Below are positions 28,040 through 36,736 of a DNA stretch of 64,000 nt, piece after piece (position 1 is the stretch's first letter; each line of letters starts with the position of its first letter). The notes under the pieces were generated by a model that did no database searches, was not told the DNA's origin, and worked only from the letters and a program-made list of their open reading frames with translations. The position numbers were made by a program, and so were the translations under genes. This DNA comes from JAAOIF01 sp965206195 (GTDB lineage: Bacteria; Pseudomonadota; Gammaproteobacteria; PS1; Pseudothioglobaceae): positions 1,116,001-1,180,000 of the forward strand of contig CBDBIZ010000011.1 in the NCBI GenBank assembly GCA_965206195.1. The letters are read 5' to 3'.

Positions 28040-28042
28040 GAT

Positions 28043-28852
28043 TTATTTCGAATTGACCTCGGTGTTATTGATTAAAAGAAATTCTAGTTGCTCAATTGTT
28101 TGAATCGGCGTTAATTCAATGATTAAAAAAGGATTATTATCTTGTTTTTCCACACGACTTACTTTACCTACTGGGTAACCAGCTGGAAATTTTGAACCCA
28201 CGGCACTGGTTAAGAATACATCACCTAATTTTACATCCAGTTCAGATTTGATAAAATTCACTTGCAATTTAGCTTGGCGTGTGGCAAGACCTTTACTAAT
28301 GCCTCGAATGCCATTACGCTGATTTTTAATAGGTACATATTGCGTGGGGTCGGTAATCATTAACAAAGTTGCGTGTAATGGCATTACTTGTACCAATTGT
28401 CCAACAACACCATCTGAACCAAGTGCCACTTGTCCAACTTTAAGACCATCTATGCCACCTTTGTCGATCACAATTTGTTTTTTGAGTTTGGACTGCGCAA
28501 CGGAATTGACACGGGCTAATACAAATTTTTGCTCACCTAGGCGATAACTTGCCTCCAATAGTTTGGTTAATTTTTGATTCTCTAGCAACAAAGCATTATG
28601 AGTTTGTAGGTTAACTTTTAATCGTATCAATTCATCATTAAGTTGTTTATTTTGGTTAAGTAGGGTTTGTTTATTGGTGCCTTGTTCGTTAATCCAAGTA
28701 TAAATTTGAGCGGGTGAATTTGCAATTAAATAAATAGGTGAAACAACTTGGGCAATAATTTGTTTAACACTGGTTAAGTATGAAAATTTATAGTCCGACA
28801 GGATTAAAAAAATGGCAATAAAAATAGGTATAAAAAGTTTAAGAAAAGACAT
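28043..28852 (-). CDS. mreC: Rod shape-determining protein MreC
   Basis: MreC is a bitopic periplasmic scaffold of the elongation machinery. The 269 residues comprise an N-terminal membrane helix (about 4-20), a coiled coil (about 60-100, NKQLNDELIRLKVNLQTHNA) and the double beta-barrel domain with ARVNSVAQSKLKKQIVIDKG and GVVGQLVQVMP. It begins 191 bases after the mreB stop; that gap contains a copy of the GAGACCTTTGCATAAAT repeat at 28880. Confidence 0.94.
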   Translation of the reverse strand: MSFLKLFIPIFIAIFLILSDYKFSYLTSVKQIIAQVVSPIYLIANSPAQIYTWINEQGTNKQTLLNQNKQLNDELIRLKVNLQTHNALLLENQKLTKLLEASYRLGEQKFVLARVNSVAQSKLKKQIVIDKGGIDGLKVGQVALGSDGVVGQLVQVMPLHATLLMITDPTQYVPIKNQRNGIRGISKGLATRQAKLQVNFIKSELDVKLGDVFLTSAVGSKFPAGYPVGKVSRVEKQDNNPFLIIELTPIQTIEQLEFLLINNTEVNSK

Positions 28853-28879
28853 AACCTCTACACTTTAAAGTTATTTTAA

Positions 28880-28896
28880 GAGACCTTTGCATAAAT
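28880..28896 (+). repeat. Solo copy of the GAGACCTTTGCATAAAT terminal repeat
   Basis: The 17 bases are identical to the left end of the MITE-like element at 15394. I see no convincing inverted partner before mreB ends at 29044, so this may be a solo end or a decayed element. It lies between mreB and mreC within a gene cluster transcribed on the minus strand. Confidence 0.6.
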
Positions 28897-29043
28897 AAAA
28901 ACAATCATCTAAATACCACTTTTCACCCACTTGATAATTTTTTTAAATCTAGCCTTAGTTCTGAGTTTATTGTTAGCACTTTAAGCAGAAATTTTAGGTA
29001 TTTATTTTGCTAAAATTGCAGGCGTATAAACATCAGCACTTAA

Positions 29044-30075
29044 TTATTCCGCAGCCAAGAACGAAATACTGTGTTTACTAATCATATCCAGTGCAATGCC
29101 ACCACCGCGCGCCACACAAGTCAGCGGGTCATCGGCAATACGCACAGGTAAATTGGTTTCTTGATTGATGAGTTTGTCCAGTCCTTCTAACAATGCACCG
29201 CCACCAGTTAGCACTAAGCCATTTTTGGCAATATCAGCACTAATTTCTGGCGGTGTTTGTTCAAGTGCTGTTTTGATGGCACTAATTATTGAAGTTAAAG
29301 ATTCTTGCAAAGCATTTCTGACTTGAGTATTGGTAATCTCAAAGCTCACTGGAATACCTTTGGCAACATCACGACCCCTAAATTCTATTTTTTTAATGGC
29401 TTTGGTCTCAAAGGCAGAACCAACCTCCTCTTTGATTTGCTCAGCAGTAGCTTCGCCGATAACAATACCTTGTTCGCGCCGTACATATTTAATAATGGCG
29501 TCATCAAATACATCGCCACCAACACGCAATGAATCCGAGTAAACAATACCATTTAGCGACATAATGGCGAGCTCAGTTGTTCCACCGCCAATGTCAATAA
29601 CCATTGTGCCTGAGGCATCTTCAATCGCCATGCCAGCACCCAGTGCCGCAGCCATTGGCTCTTCAATTAAATAAACGTCGCGCGCACCTGCACCAACTGC
29701 ACTTTCTTTAATAGCGCGGCGTTCGACCTGAGTAGCACCACAAGGCACGCAAATTAAAACTCTGGGGCTAGGTGAGAAAAAACTAGAGCGTAACACCTTG
29801 CGAATAAAATGTTGCAACATTTTTTCAGTGATTTTAAAATCAGCAATAACACCATCTTTCATCGGGCGAATCGCTTGAATTGAACCTGGTGTTCTGCCTA
29901 ACATACTTTTAGCTTCTTGACCCACTGCAATAACAATGGATTCGAGCGAACCTTTGTCATTGCTAATAGCAACAACAGATGGCTCGTTTAATAAAACCGC
30001 ACCATCCATATAAATTAGTGTATTGGCAGTACCTAAATCAATTGAAAGGCTTTGAGCTTTAAAAAAATTAAACAT
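29044..30075 (-). CDS. mreB: Rod shape-determining actin homologue MreB
   Basis: MreB is the membrane-associated actin-like filament that guides cell elongation. The 343 residues carry the ATP-fold signatures DLGTANTLIY (phosphate 1), MVIDIGGGTTELA (phosphate 2), and GLVLTGGGALLEGLD (adenosine). An amphipathic N-terminus (MFNFFKAQS) suits membrane binding. An AGGAA ribosome site precedes the ATG. It heads the mre cluster and is divergent from the fumarase gene with a 92-base gap that must hold both promoters. Confidence 0.97.
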   Translation of the reverse strand: MFNFFKAQSLSIDLGTANTLIYMDGAVLLNEPSVVAISNDKGSLESIVIAVGQEAKSMLGRTPGSIQAIRPMKDGVIADFKITEKMLQHFIRKVLRSSFFSPSPRVLICVPCGATQVERRAIKESAVGAGARDVYLIEEPMAAALGAGMAIEDASGTMVIDIGGGTTELAIMSLNGIVYSDSLRVGGDVFDDAIIKYVRREQGIVIGEATAEQIKEEVGSAFETKAIKKIEFRGRDVAKGIPVSFEITNTQVRNALQESLTSIISAIKTALEQTPPEISADIAKNGLVLTGGGALLEGLDKLINQETNLPVRIADDPLTCVARGGGIALDMISKHSISFLAAE

Positions 30076-30167
30076 AAAAAATTCCTGATTATAATTGGTT
30101 AAAATAAAGAAAATACATCATACTATAAACATTGAGTAAAAATTAGGATATTTAGGGCGAAACAAAT

Positions 30168-31664
30168 ATGAAAATTCAACAAAAACACGTGATTGAAAGC
30201 ATTAGCAATGCGTTGCAATATATTTCTTATTATCATGCGCCTGACTTTATTCGGGCAATGGCAAATGCCTATGAAAAAGAAACTCATCAATCAGCTAAAA
30301 ATGCCATTGCTCAGATTTTAATTAATTCAAAAATGGCAGCACTAGGTCAGCGTCCACTCTGTCAAGATACTGGCATTGTTAATGTTTTTGTTGAAGTGGG
30401 TATGAATGTTGAGTGGGAGGCAAATTTATCACTTGAAGATATGATTAATGAAGGTATAAGACAAGCCTATACCAATCCAGGCAATCCATTGCGCGCCTCT
30501 ATTGTTGCAGACCCATTATTTACCAGAAACAATACTAAAGACAACACACCAGGTGTTATTCATATGAAAATTGTAAAAGGTAATCAGCTAAACATCATAG
30601 TGGCTGCTAAAGGTTGCGGGTCTGAGAATAAGGCAAAATTTGCTGTATTGGCACCAGATGATAATCTAAGTGATTGGGTATTAAGAACGATTCCGACTAT
30701 GGGCGCCGGTTGGTGTCCGCCGGGCATGATTGGTATTGGTGTAGGCGGTACAGCAGAAAAAGCCGTGCTGATGGCTAAAGAAAGCTTAATGGAGTCGATT
30801 GATATTGTCGATATTGCTGAGAAACCCAACCCTAACAGCATTGAACAACTACGCTTAGACTTACATCAAAAGATTAATGATTTAGGGATTGGCGCACAAG
30901 GTCTTGGTGGTTTAACCACTGTGCTGGATGTCAAAATTAAAGACTATCCAACCCACGCCGCCTCACAACCTGTGGCAATGATTCCGAATTGTGCAGCGAC
31001 TCGTCATGTGCATTTTTCATTGGATGGACAAGGAGTGGCTGAGTTGCCAGCAGTAGATTTGGACATCTATCCTGAATTGGAAATGGATTATTCTCAATAC
31101 AAACAAATCAATTTAAATTTACTGACGCGTGAGCAGATGACGCAGTGGAAAATTGGCGATACTTTGTTACTTACTGGTACAATTATTACGGGTCGTGATG
31201 CTGCACACAAACGCCTCAAGCAGATGCTTGATAATGACGAAGGTTTGCCCAAAGGAGTGGATTTTAATAATAAATTTATTTATTATGTAGGTCCAGTTGA
31301 TGCTGTTGGTGATGAAGTGATTGGCCCTGCTGGCCCTACTACCGCCACACGGATGGATAAATTCACCGATATGATGCTGGAAAATACTAATATTTTAGGC
31401 ATGATTGGCAAGGCAGAACGTGGTGAGGCAACCACACAAAGTATTAAAAAACACCAAGCAAGTTATTTAATTGCAGTGGGTGGCGCGGCGTATTTGATTT
31501 CAAAATCGATTAAAAAAGCCGAAAAAATCGCTTTCGAAGAAATGGACATGGAAGCAATTTACGAATTAGAGGTTAAAGATATGCCAGTCACCGTTGCTGT
31601 AAACACTCAAGGCGATAATATCCATGTGATTTTTAAAAATCTACTGCAGGAGGCCTTTGCATAA
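30168..31664 (+). CDS. Class I fumarate hydratase (iron-sulfur type)
   Basis: This enzyme interconverts fumarate and malate in the TCA cycle. It has 498 residues with both alpha and beta domains in one chain. Likely [4Fe-4S] ligands are the Cys in RPLCQDTGIVNVFV, in AAKGCGSENK and in MIPNCAATRHVHF. The beta domain contains TGTIITGRDAAHKR and YYVGPVDAVGDEVIGPAGPTT (split over two segments). The last codons (EAFA, stop) lie in a GAGGCCTTTGCATAAAT repeat, so the C-terminus may have been set by a mobile-element end. FumA/FumB and related class I enzymes are the nearest family. Confidence 0.95.
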   Translation: MKIQQKHVIESISNALQYISYYHAPDFIRAMANAYEKETHQSAKNAIAQILINSKMAALGQRPLCQDTGIVNVFVEVGMNVEWEANLSLEDMINEGIRQAYTNPGNPLRASIVADPLFTRNNTKDNTPGVIHMKIVKGNQLNIIVAAKGCGSENKAKFAVLAPDDNLSDWVLRTIPTMGAGWCPPGMIGIGVGGTAEKAVLMAKESLMESIDIVDIAEKPNPNSIEQLRLDLHQKINDLGIGAQGLGGLTTVLDVKIKDYPTHAASQPVAMIPNCAATRHVHFSLDGQGVAELPAVDLDIYPELEMDYSQYKQINLNLLTREQMTQWKIGDTLLLTGTIITGRDAAHKRLKQMLDNDEGLPKGVDFNNKFIYYVGPVDAVGDEVIGPAGPTTATRMDKFTDMMLENTNILGMIGKAERGEATTQSIKKHQASYLIAVGGAAYLISKSIKKAEKIAFEEMDMEAIYELEVKDMPVTVAVNTQGDNIHVIFKNLLQEAFA

Positions 31665-31666
31665 AT
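31650..31666 (+). repeat. Repeat copy GAGGCCTTTGCATAAAT overlapping the fumarase stop
   Basis: It differs by one base from the MITE-like left end at 15394 and encodes the last fumarase residues and its TAA stop. No inverted partner is visible downstream before 31927. Confidence 0.5.
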
Positions 31667-31687
31667 AGGGCTAATTAAGCGTTAACG

Positions 31688-31927
31688 TTAAGCGTCGTCT
31701 AAACCTGGAATATAAACCCTTTCAAGTTCAACTTTTTTAACACGTGAGTCGCAGCCGCCTTTGTCTTCAATACGTTGCTGCATACGTTCAACACATTCGT
31801 TTAAATTTTCACATTGAAATACAACTTGTTTTGTGGCTTGATTTTCTTCTAAATGCACGGTCATTTTTGCACCTGCAAATATAGGGCTACTTAAACAAAG
31901 TGTTAATAATATTAATAATGTTTTCAT
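31688..31927 (-). CDS. Small exported protein of unknown function
   Basis: The 79-residue product has a clear signal peptide (MKTLLILLTLCLSSPIFAGA, cleavage probably after AFAGA-like IFAGA or FAG). The mature part contains three cysteines (QCENLNECVERMQQ and GGCDSRVKK), which could form disulfides in the periplasm. It is monocistronic, convergent with fumarase and with only 23 bases between stops. I do not recognise the family. Confidence 0.65.
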   Translation of the reverse strand: MKTLLILLTLCLSSPIFAGAKMTVHLEENQATKQVVFQCENLNECVERMQQRIEDKGGCDSRVKKVELERVYIPGLDDA

Positions 31928-32011
31928 CGTTATTTAGATTGGATAGTTTAATTAAGTATATTATAACATACTAATATACTTTAAAACTTCTAATATAAGC
32001 CTTTCTCAAAG

Positions 32012-32017
32012 TATAAT
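32012..32017 (+). promoter_or_regulatory. Candidate -10 box for rnpB
   Basis: TATAAT lies six bases before the predicted 5' end of the RNase P RNA, the expected distance. A -35 element is not obvious. Confidence 0.5.
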
Positions 32018-32023
32018 TAATGC

Positions 32024-32366
32024 TGAAGTTGGTCAGATAGTCGCTGGAAGTTAAATTTTCAGAGGAAAGTCCGGGCTCCATAGAGCAAAGTGCTAGGTAA
32101 CGCCTAGGTATGGTGACATAACGGAAAGTGCTGCAGAGATTTAGACCGCCTGTTTTTTAATAGGCAAGGGTGAGAAGGTGCGGTAAGAGCGCACCGCGTT
32201 TTTGGTGACAAAAATGGCAAGGTAAACCCCACTTGGAGCAAGCTCAAATAGGCTACCCTTAGTGCGGCTCGCATTGGTGGCGGGTAGAGTGCTAAAGTGT
32301 TTTGGCAACAAAACACGTAGATGAATGGCTGTCAATAACAGAACCCGGCTTATAGACCGACTTCAC
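32024..32366 (+). ncRNA. rnpB: RNase P RNA, bacterial type A
   Basis: This RNA is the catalytic component of tRNA 5' maturation. Universal core elements are visible: GAGGAAAGTCCGGGCTCC at 32060-32077, the GTAACGCCTAGG segment, AGACCGCC after the cruciform region, and the 3' core CAGAACCCGGCTTATAGACC near 32339-32358. P1 forms between GAAGTTGGTC at the 5' end (32024) and GACCGACTTC at the 3' end (to 32364). The total of about 343 bases is typical. Ends are estimated from P1 pairing to within a few bases. Confidence 0.95.
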
Positions 32367-32528
32367 CTTCTGTTGTGTTGTTTCCTGCACTCAATCGGTC
32401 GTATAATTTACCTACACTACTCAATCGCTTGAAAACGCCTTACAGAAAAGAGTTAATTTGACCAATAAAAAAATAGGCGTGAATGTTGCCATTACTACAT
32501 TGCTTGAACCTGTTAAAACCTTTAAATG

Positions 32529-33623
32529 TTACAAACCTGCCTTGAGGCTGGCTTCGATAAATTTGTCTAAGTTGCCATCCAGCACATCTCGCGTATTAGT
32601 ACTTTCCACTCCTGTACGTAAATCTTTAATACGAGATTGATCAAGTACGTAGGAACGAATCTGATGCCCCCAGCCGATATCAGATTTAGCATCTTCTAAT
32701 TCTTGATTTTCGCTATTACGTTTTTGAATTTCTAATTCGTAGAGTTTGGATTTGAGTTGCTTTAGTGCTTGGTCTTTGTTGGCATGTTGACTTCTACCAT
32801 CTTGACATTGTACCACGGCATTAGTGGGCAAGTGAGTGATGCGAATCGCTGAATCGGTTTTGTTGACGTGTTGGCCGCCAGCACCAGAGGCACGATAAGT
32901 GTCAATGCGAATATCAGATTTATTAATTTCAATCTCTATATCATCGTCAACCTCAGGCGATACAAATACTGAACAAAATGAAGTATGACGTTTGCCATTG
33001 GCATTAAAAGGGGATTTTCTCACTAAACGGTGAATGCCAATTTCGCTACGTAGCCAACCAAATGCATATTCACCCTCAAAATGAATGGTGGCAGATTTAA
33101 TGCCAGCTACTTCGCCAGCGGAGACTTCCATTAGCTTAACCTTAAAGTTATGTTTTTCACCCCAGCGTAAATACATTCGCAATATCATCTCCGCCCAATC
33201 TTGTGCTTCGGTACCACCTGAACCAGATTGAATATCCAAATAAGCAGAGTTTTCGTCCAACTCGCCGCTAAACATACGTTCGAATTCGAGCTTTTGAACG
33301 CTGAGTTCAATTTGGCTGAGATCTTCAATTAAGCTATTAACAGTTCGTTGGTCTTGTTCGGATTCTGCCATTTCTAATAGCTCTTTAGCGTCTGAGAGTA
33401 TTGTTCTAACTTGTTCAAAAGTTTGGCAAATAGTCTCCAATTTTGACTGCTCTTTTCCCAAGGCTTGCGCCAGCTTAGGTTGTGACCAAATATCTGGATT
33501 TTGTATTTCTAGCAATACTTCTTCTAAACGCCCTTGTTGTTGTTCCAGGTTTAGGTGCGCGGATAAAGCAGATGAGCGTTGTTTCAAATCCTCAATTTTT
33601 TGATAAGTGGGTGATAATTCCAT
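32529..33623 (-). CDS. prfB: Peptide chain release factor 2
   Basis: RF2 releases peptides at UAA and UGA codons. The 364-residue frame is uninterrupted and includes the codon-recognition SPF motif (RKSPFNANG) and the catalytic GGQ loop (GAGGQHVNKTDSA). The N-terminal region runs from MELSPTYQKIEDL through the position where most bacteria have an in-frame UGA and programmed frameshift (here SAHLNLEQQ), with no stop. Autoregulation by frameshifting therefore seems absent. It lies 121 bases downstream of rpsO on the same strand, beyond a terminator. Confidence 0.96.
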   Translation of the reverse strand: MELSPTYQKIEDLKQRSSALSAHLNLEQQQGRLEEVLLEIQNPDIWSQPKLAQALGKEQSKLETICQTFEQVRTILSDAKELLEMAESEQDQRTVNSLIEDLSQIELSVQKLEFERMFSGELDENSAYLDIQSGSGGTEAQDWAEMILRMYLRWGEKHNFKVKLMEVSAGEVAGIKSATIHFEGEYAFGWLRSEIGIHRLVRKSPFNANGKRHTSFCSVFVSPEVDDDIEIEINKSDIRIDTYRASGAGGQHVNKTDSAIRITHLPTNAVVQCQDGRSQHANKDQALKQLKSKLYELEIQKRNSENQELEDAKSDIGWGHQIRSYVLDQSRIKDLRTGVESTNTRDVLDGNLDKFIEASLKAGL

Positions 33624-33657
33624 AGATATATTTTAATGCAGAGCGACGCGTATGCGT

Positions 33658-33687
33658 AAAAAAAGCCCCATTTTGGGGCTTTTTTAT
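33658..33687 (-). terminator. Rho-independent terminator after rpsO
   Basis: A GC-rich hairpin (GCCCCA, TTT loop, TGGGGC at 33665-33679) is flanked by an A run on one side and a T run on the other, so it can act in both directions. It sits about 60 bases beyond the rpsO stop and just upstream of prfB. Confidence 0.85.
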
Positions 33688-33744
33688 CTAATTACAGTAA
33701 ATCTTTAAGTAGCTCATACTATTTTGCTGATATTATTTTTATTA

Positions 33745-34005
33745 TTATTTTCTAAGACCTAGGCGTGCAATTAAGTCAGAATAAACATTAACATCATTAC
33801 CTCGAAGATAGGTTAATAATTTTTTACGCTGAGAAACCAAGCGCAACAAACCTCTTCTTGAGTGGTGGTCTTTTGTATGAGTTTTAAAATGTTCAGTGAG
33901 ATGCTTAATGCGTGCTGTTAACAAGGCAATTTGCACACTGGTTGAGCCTGTGTCGTTAGCGTTTTGTTGAAAATCTTTAATAATGGCTTGTGTGTTAACA
34001 GACAT
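33745..34005 (-). CDS. rpsO: 30S ribosomal protein S15
   Basis: S15 binds 16S rRNA early in small-subunit assembly. The 86 residues are typical of S15, with ARIKHLTEHFKTHTKDHHSRRGL and RKKLLTYLRGNDVNVYSDLIARLGLRK. It is monocistronic here; pnp, its usual partner, is not next to it. A strong terminator follows. Confidence 0.97.
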   Translation of the reverse strand: MSVNTQAIIKDFQQNANDTGSTSVQIALLTARIKHLTEHFKTHTKDHHSRRGLLRLVSQRKKLLTYLRGNDVNVYSDLIARLGLRK

Positions 34006-34144
34006 AATTAGTGTAAATAAATTTAATAAAAGATTTAATTATACGCTAATTAATCGTTAGGCTTTAGCTCTTAAATAAAAAAACGTCTCACCACTAAAGC
34101 TAGTTTTAAAACGCTGGTGAATCTGCAAGTATTGTGTTATGTAT

Positions 34145-34182
34145 TATTGTGGGGACTAAACAATTGTTTAGTCCCCACAATA
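34145..34182. terminator. Perfect 38-base palindrome downstream of a RiPP precursor gene
   Basis: The sequence is self-complementary over 19 base pairs with no spacer (arms centred on CAATTG at 34161-34166, with GGGGACTAAAC in the left arm). It starts 26 bases after the stop of the precursor gene at 34208 on the minus strand. It could be a terminator or 3' stabiliser of that mRNA. A T run is not prominent after it, so the terminator role is a guess. Confidence 0.6.
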
Positions 34183-34207
34183 GCCTGTTAAACATTCCAA
34201 CAATAAA

Positions 34208-34519
34208 TCAAACTAAAATTGCACTACCCGCCGTACTAGCACTGCCTATAGTAGAACTAATAGTACTAACACTACCTGCTGAACCTAAACCAACGGTAAC
34301 ACCAGCTGCTGAGATTTGATCTAAGTTAATAGATTGGTCTGGCATAATAACATATGTGGTATCTTTAGTTGACTTCACTATTCTGACCTCTACTCCTTCA
34401 GCATATTTATAGCCTAATGATTCTAATGCTTCTGTGCTAGTAGCACTTGATAACAATTTTTGACGAAAATTGCGATCATATAGATTGTCAGTGATTTCTT
34501 TTGCAGTAATTATATTCAT
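34208..34519 (-). CDS. NHLP-leader RiPP precursor peptide, Cys-free core
   Basis: This 103-residue peptide resembles proteusin/NHLP precursors. The leader (about 1-70) contains NLYDRNFRQKLL, GVEVRIVKSTKDTTYVIMP and ends QISAAG, a probable C39 cleavage region. The core of about 33 residues (VTVGLGSAGSVSTISSTIGS and on) is almost entirely Gly/Ala/Ser/Thr/Val and has no Cys. An AAAGGAGA ribosome site precedes the ATG. It is paired with the upstream precursor at 34547, five kilobases from the modification operon. The family call rests on leader pattern; the final product is unknown. Confidence 0.82.
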   Translation of the reverse strand: MNIITAKEITDNLYDRNFRQKLLSSATSTEALESLGYKYAEGVEVRIVKSTKDTTYVIMPDQSINLDQISAAGVTVGLGSAGSVSTISSTIGSASTAGSAILV

Positions 34520-34546
34520 TGATATTCTCCTTTCTTAATTTTAAAA

Positions 34547-34876
34547 TTAATATACTTTGCCATTCACAACTAATGCTGTTCCTGCTGAACCTGCGGTGCT
34601 TACTGTTGATGAAAGAGAGCCAACAGAGCCTGCTGTACTAACAGTAAACGCACCCGCTGCATTGACATTTGCTAAACTATCAGCTGTTAATTCGTCAGAT
34701 ATATAAGGAAGTGCAAGATAAAAAACTTGTTGTGTATTTTTTATTACTTTAAACTTAGTATCACCAGATTTAACATAGCCTAATTTTTCAGCATGTGTAT
34801 CAACATCTTTAATCAAATTAGCTCTAAATGTTTTGTCATACATTAATGTTCCTACTTGTTTAATATCTAAATTCAT
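34547..34876 (-). CDS. NHLP-leader RiPP precursor peptide, Cys-free core
   Basis: This 109-residue paralogue starts MNLDIKQVGTLMYDKTFRAN and has the NHLP-like FKVIKNTQQVFYLALPY strand, then DSLANVNAAG as the likely cleavage region. The core contains repeated STAGS units (AFTVSTAGSVGSLSSTVSTA and following), no Cys, and ends with a less modified-looking tail VVNGKVY. A CGGAGA ribosome site precedes the ATG. It lies 27 bases upstream of the 34208 gene and is probably co-transcribed with it. Confidence 0.82.
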   Translation of the reverse strand: MNLDIKQVGTLMYDKTFRANLIKDVDTHAEKLGYVKSGDTKFKVIKNTQQVFYLALPYISDELTADSLANVNAAGAFTVSTAGSVGSLSSTVSTAGSAGTALVVNGKVY

Positions 34877-35239
34877 ATCGTTCTCCGTTTATAAAAGTTA
34901 AAAATTTAACCCAAATGATTAATTACCTTGAGCTATGAATACATTCTATCAACTTTAAGGTAAATATAAATCTTTTTTGTACAGAAATCATACAAAAGTA
35001 AGTGGACACTACGAGCGAAAAAAAACTAGACAACTAACCATTTAAGAATCCAAGGTGAGCAGAAAATACCAAGCCTTTAAATTATTTCCAGTATTGGCAA
35101 ACCAGCCTGAGAACACTTTGGTTACCAATTTTTAGGTTGGGGATGCTGCGTAGACATCACCAAGTAGAGCGTAGGGACAAAAAAAATAATGACACCGACT
35201 TTTTGAGGCTTTTGATATTTTTTTGCAATGAATTTGTTG
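34877..35239. other. Intergenic region with a decayed IS3-like fragment
   Basis: This 363-base gap lies between a precursor gene start and the PhoD-like gene stop. At 35000-35010 there is AAGTGGACACT, resembling the GGACAC portion of the IS3 element terminus at 50942. About 45 bases further, GTG at 35055 opens a short frame (MSRKYQAFKLFPVLANQPEN, then stop) similar to the start of the IS3 OrfA at 50990. The rest shows no gene. The minus-strand promoter for the precursor pair is expected near 34880-34960. Confidence 0.4.
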
Positions 35240-36532
35240 TTATATCTTTTCCTCCATGAAAGCAATGGTATAAGAAAAATCTTCTCCTAATGACTTGCCC
35301 ATAGCATCAATCGTCGTGAATTTCAACTTTTTATTTTCCCAATCAATTTCTATCAAACCAAAATTATTGGGGGGTTTTTTTGTGAGAAATTTTAGTTGAT
35401 TTTCCTCTAATTCAGGAACAATATAATCATTTGGCGTTTTAAATCTGTCTTTTATTATACTTTTTCCATGCCCTAAAGAACCAACAGTAAAGTCATAAAG
35501 AGGATAATTAAGAGATTTTTGATCGACTGAAATATAAGGGACGTGCCAGTCTCCGCTAACAATGACAAGTGATGAACTGTTAACTGTATCTAGCAACTTC
35601 AATAATTTCATTTTTTCACTTTTAAAAATTTCCCAACGTTCTTTCTTGCTTTGTTGGGCATCAGCAACTACTGGAAATGAGCTTACGATAATTCTAACTT
35701 GAGCCTTTTTTTTCAGTTCATTGGTAAGCCATTTCCATTGTTTTTCTCCTAGCAAAACGCCTTCAGCGCCTTGTTTTAATTCTCTATGTTCTGTTTTAAA
35801 AGAACGAAGGTCTAGCAAAATAACCTGTAGCGTTTTTGGCTGCGCTCCAAAATAATATGATGCATATACTCCTTTTTGATTTGGGTTAAGGTGATTTTTT
35901 CCAATAAATTCCTGATATATTTTTTTATAAGGAAAATATTTAGGGTGTAGCCTACCACTATCGTTATAACCAAAATCATGGTCATCCCAAACGCCGATAA
36001 TACCGGGCGCCCCTCCTGCATTTTGAACCAATGTTTTTTCTTTTGCAAGTTGGGAGAAATATTGGTGTAATGATTGATAAAAATTTGTTTTTTTTAAATC
36101 ATTAAAATCTTTTTTATATTTTTCAATAGATAGAAAAGGGCTCAATTTTTCTCGCCATTGCTTGAGATTCATACTGTCATCATGGGCAATATATTTGTCT
36201 AAAAAATACTTGTATTTACCTGATATTGGGTCGCCTTCAGTCAAAAATAGGTCGTGATAAATAATATCTCCCATAAAAATAAAAAGCTCTGGTTTTTGAT
36301 CAATAATGGCTTGCCCCAAATTAGGCGAAATGGTATCAACATACTGAGGAAACAGACAACTACCAAAAGCAATTCTTTGAATAGCAGGATTAGAGGCTTG
36401 TTTAGAGGTTTCAGGCGCAATTCTTTGTACAGATGATTTTTTACCAGCCTCGTTACAACCAGATATTAATAATAATGCTAAACAAAAGATTGGCAAATAT
36501 TTGTATGTATTTATAGGTTTTATAAGTTGCAT
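35240..36532 (-). CDS. PhoD-like metallophosphatase lipoprotein
   Basis: The 430-residue protein has a lipoprotein signal (LALLLISGC, lipobox Cys at about 26) and a PhoD-type phosphatase/phosphodiesterase domain. Visible metal-site motifs are AFGSCLFPQ, IFMGDIIYHD, GVWDDHDFGYND, VILLDLRSF and IVSGDWHVPYI. It is therefore probably tethered to a membrane facing the periplasm, releasing phosphate from diesters or monoesters; the substrate is unknown. It is monocistronic, with no link to the RiPP genes other than location. Confidence 0.85.
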   Translation of the reverse strand: MQLIKPINTYKYLPIFCLALLLISGCNEAGKKSSVQRIAPETSKQASNPAIQRIAFGSCLFPQYVDTISPNLGQAIIDQKPELFIFMGDIIYHDLFLTEGDPISGKYKYFLDKYIAHDDSMNLKQWREKLSPFLSIEKYKKDFNDLKKTNFYQSLHQYFSQLAKEKTLVQNAGGAPGIIGVWDDHDFGYNDSGRLHPKYFPYKKIYQEFIGKNHLNPNQKGVYASYYFGAQPKTLQVILLDLRSFKTEHRELKQGAEGVLLGEKQWKWLTNELKKKAQVRIIVSSFPVVADAQQSKKERWEIFKSEKMKLLKLLDTVNSSSLVIVSGDWHVPYISVDQKSLNYPLYDFTVGSLGHGKSIIKDRFKTPNDYIVPELEENQLKFLTKKPPNNFGLIEIDWENKKLKFTTIDAMGKSLGEDFSYTIAFMEEKI

Positions 36533-36736
36533 TATCTCTCCACGTTATTCTTCATTTCCAAAAGCCAACTGCCGAAACAAATCAGCTGTAAATCAGGCTC
36601 TATATTATAACAACACTCTAAAAGCTGCATCAGGCACTCTTATTTTAATCTCTTTTTTAACCCTATTATGAGTGAGAGCAGTTGATGATTGATAGAAAGT
36701 ATAGATTATTGGCTAGAAAATAGTATTTGGGTGGTT

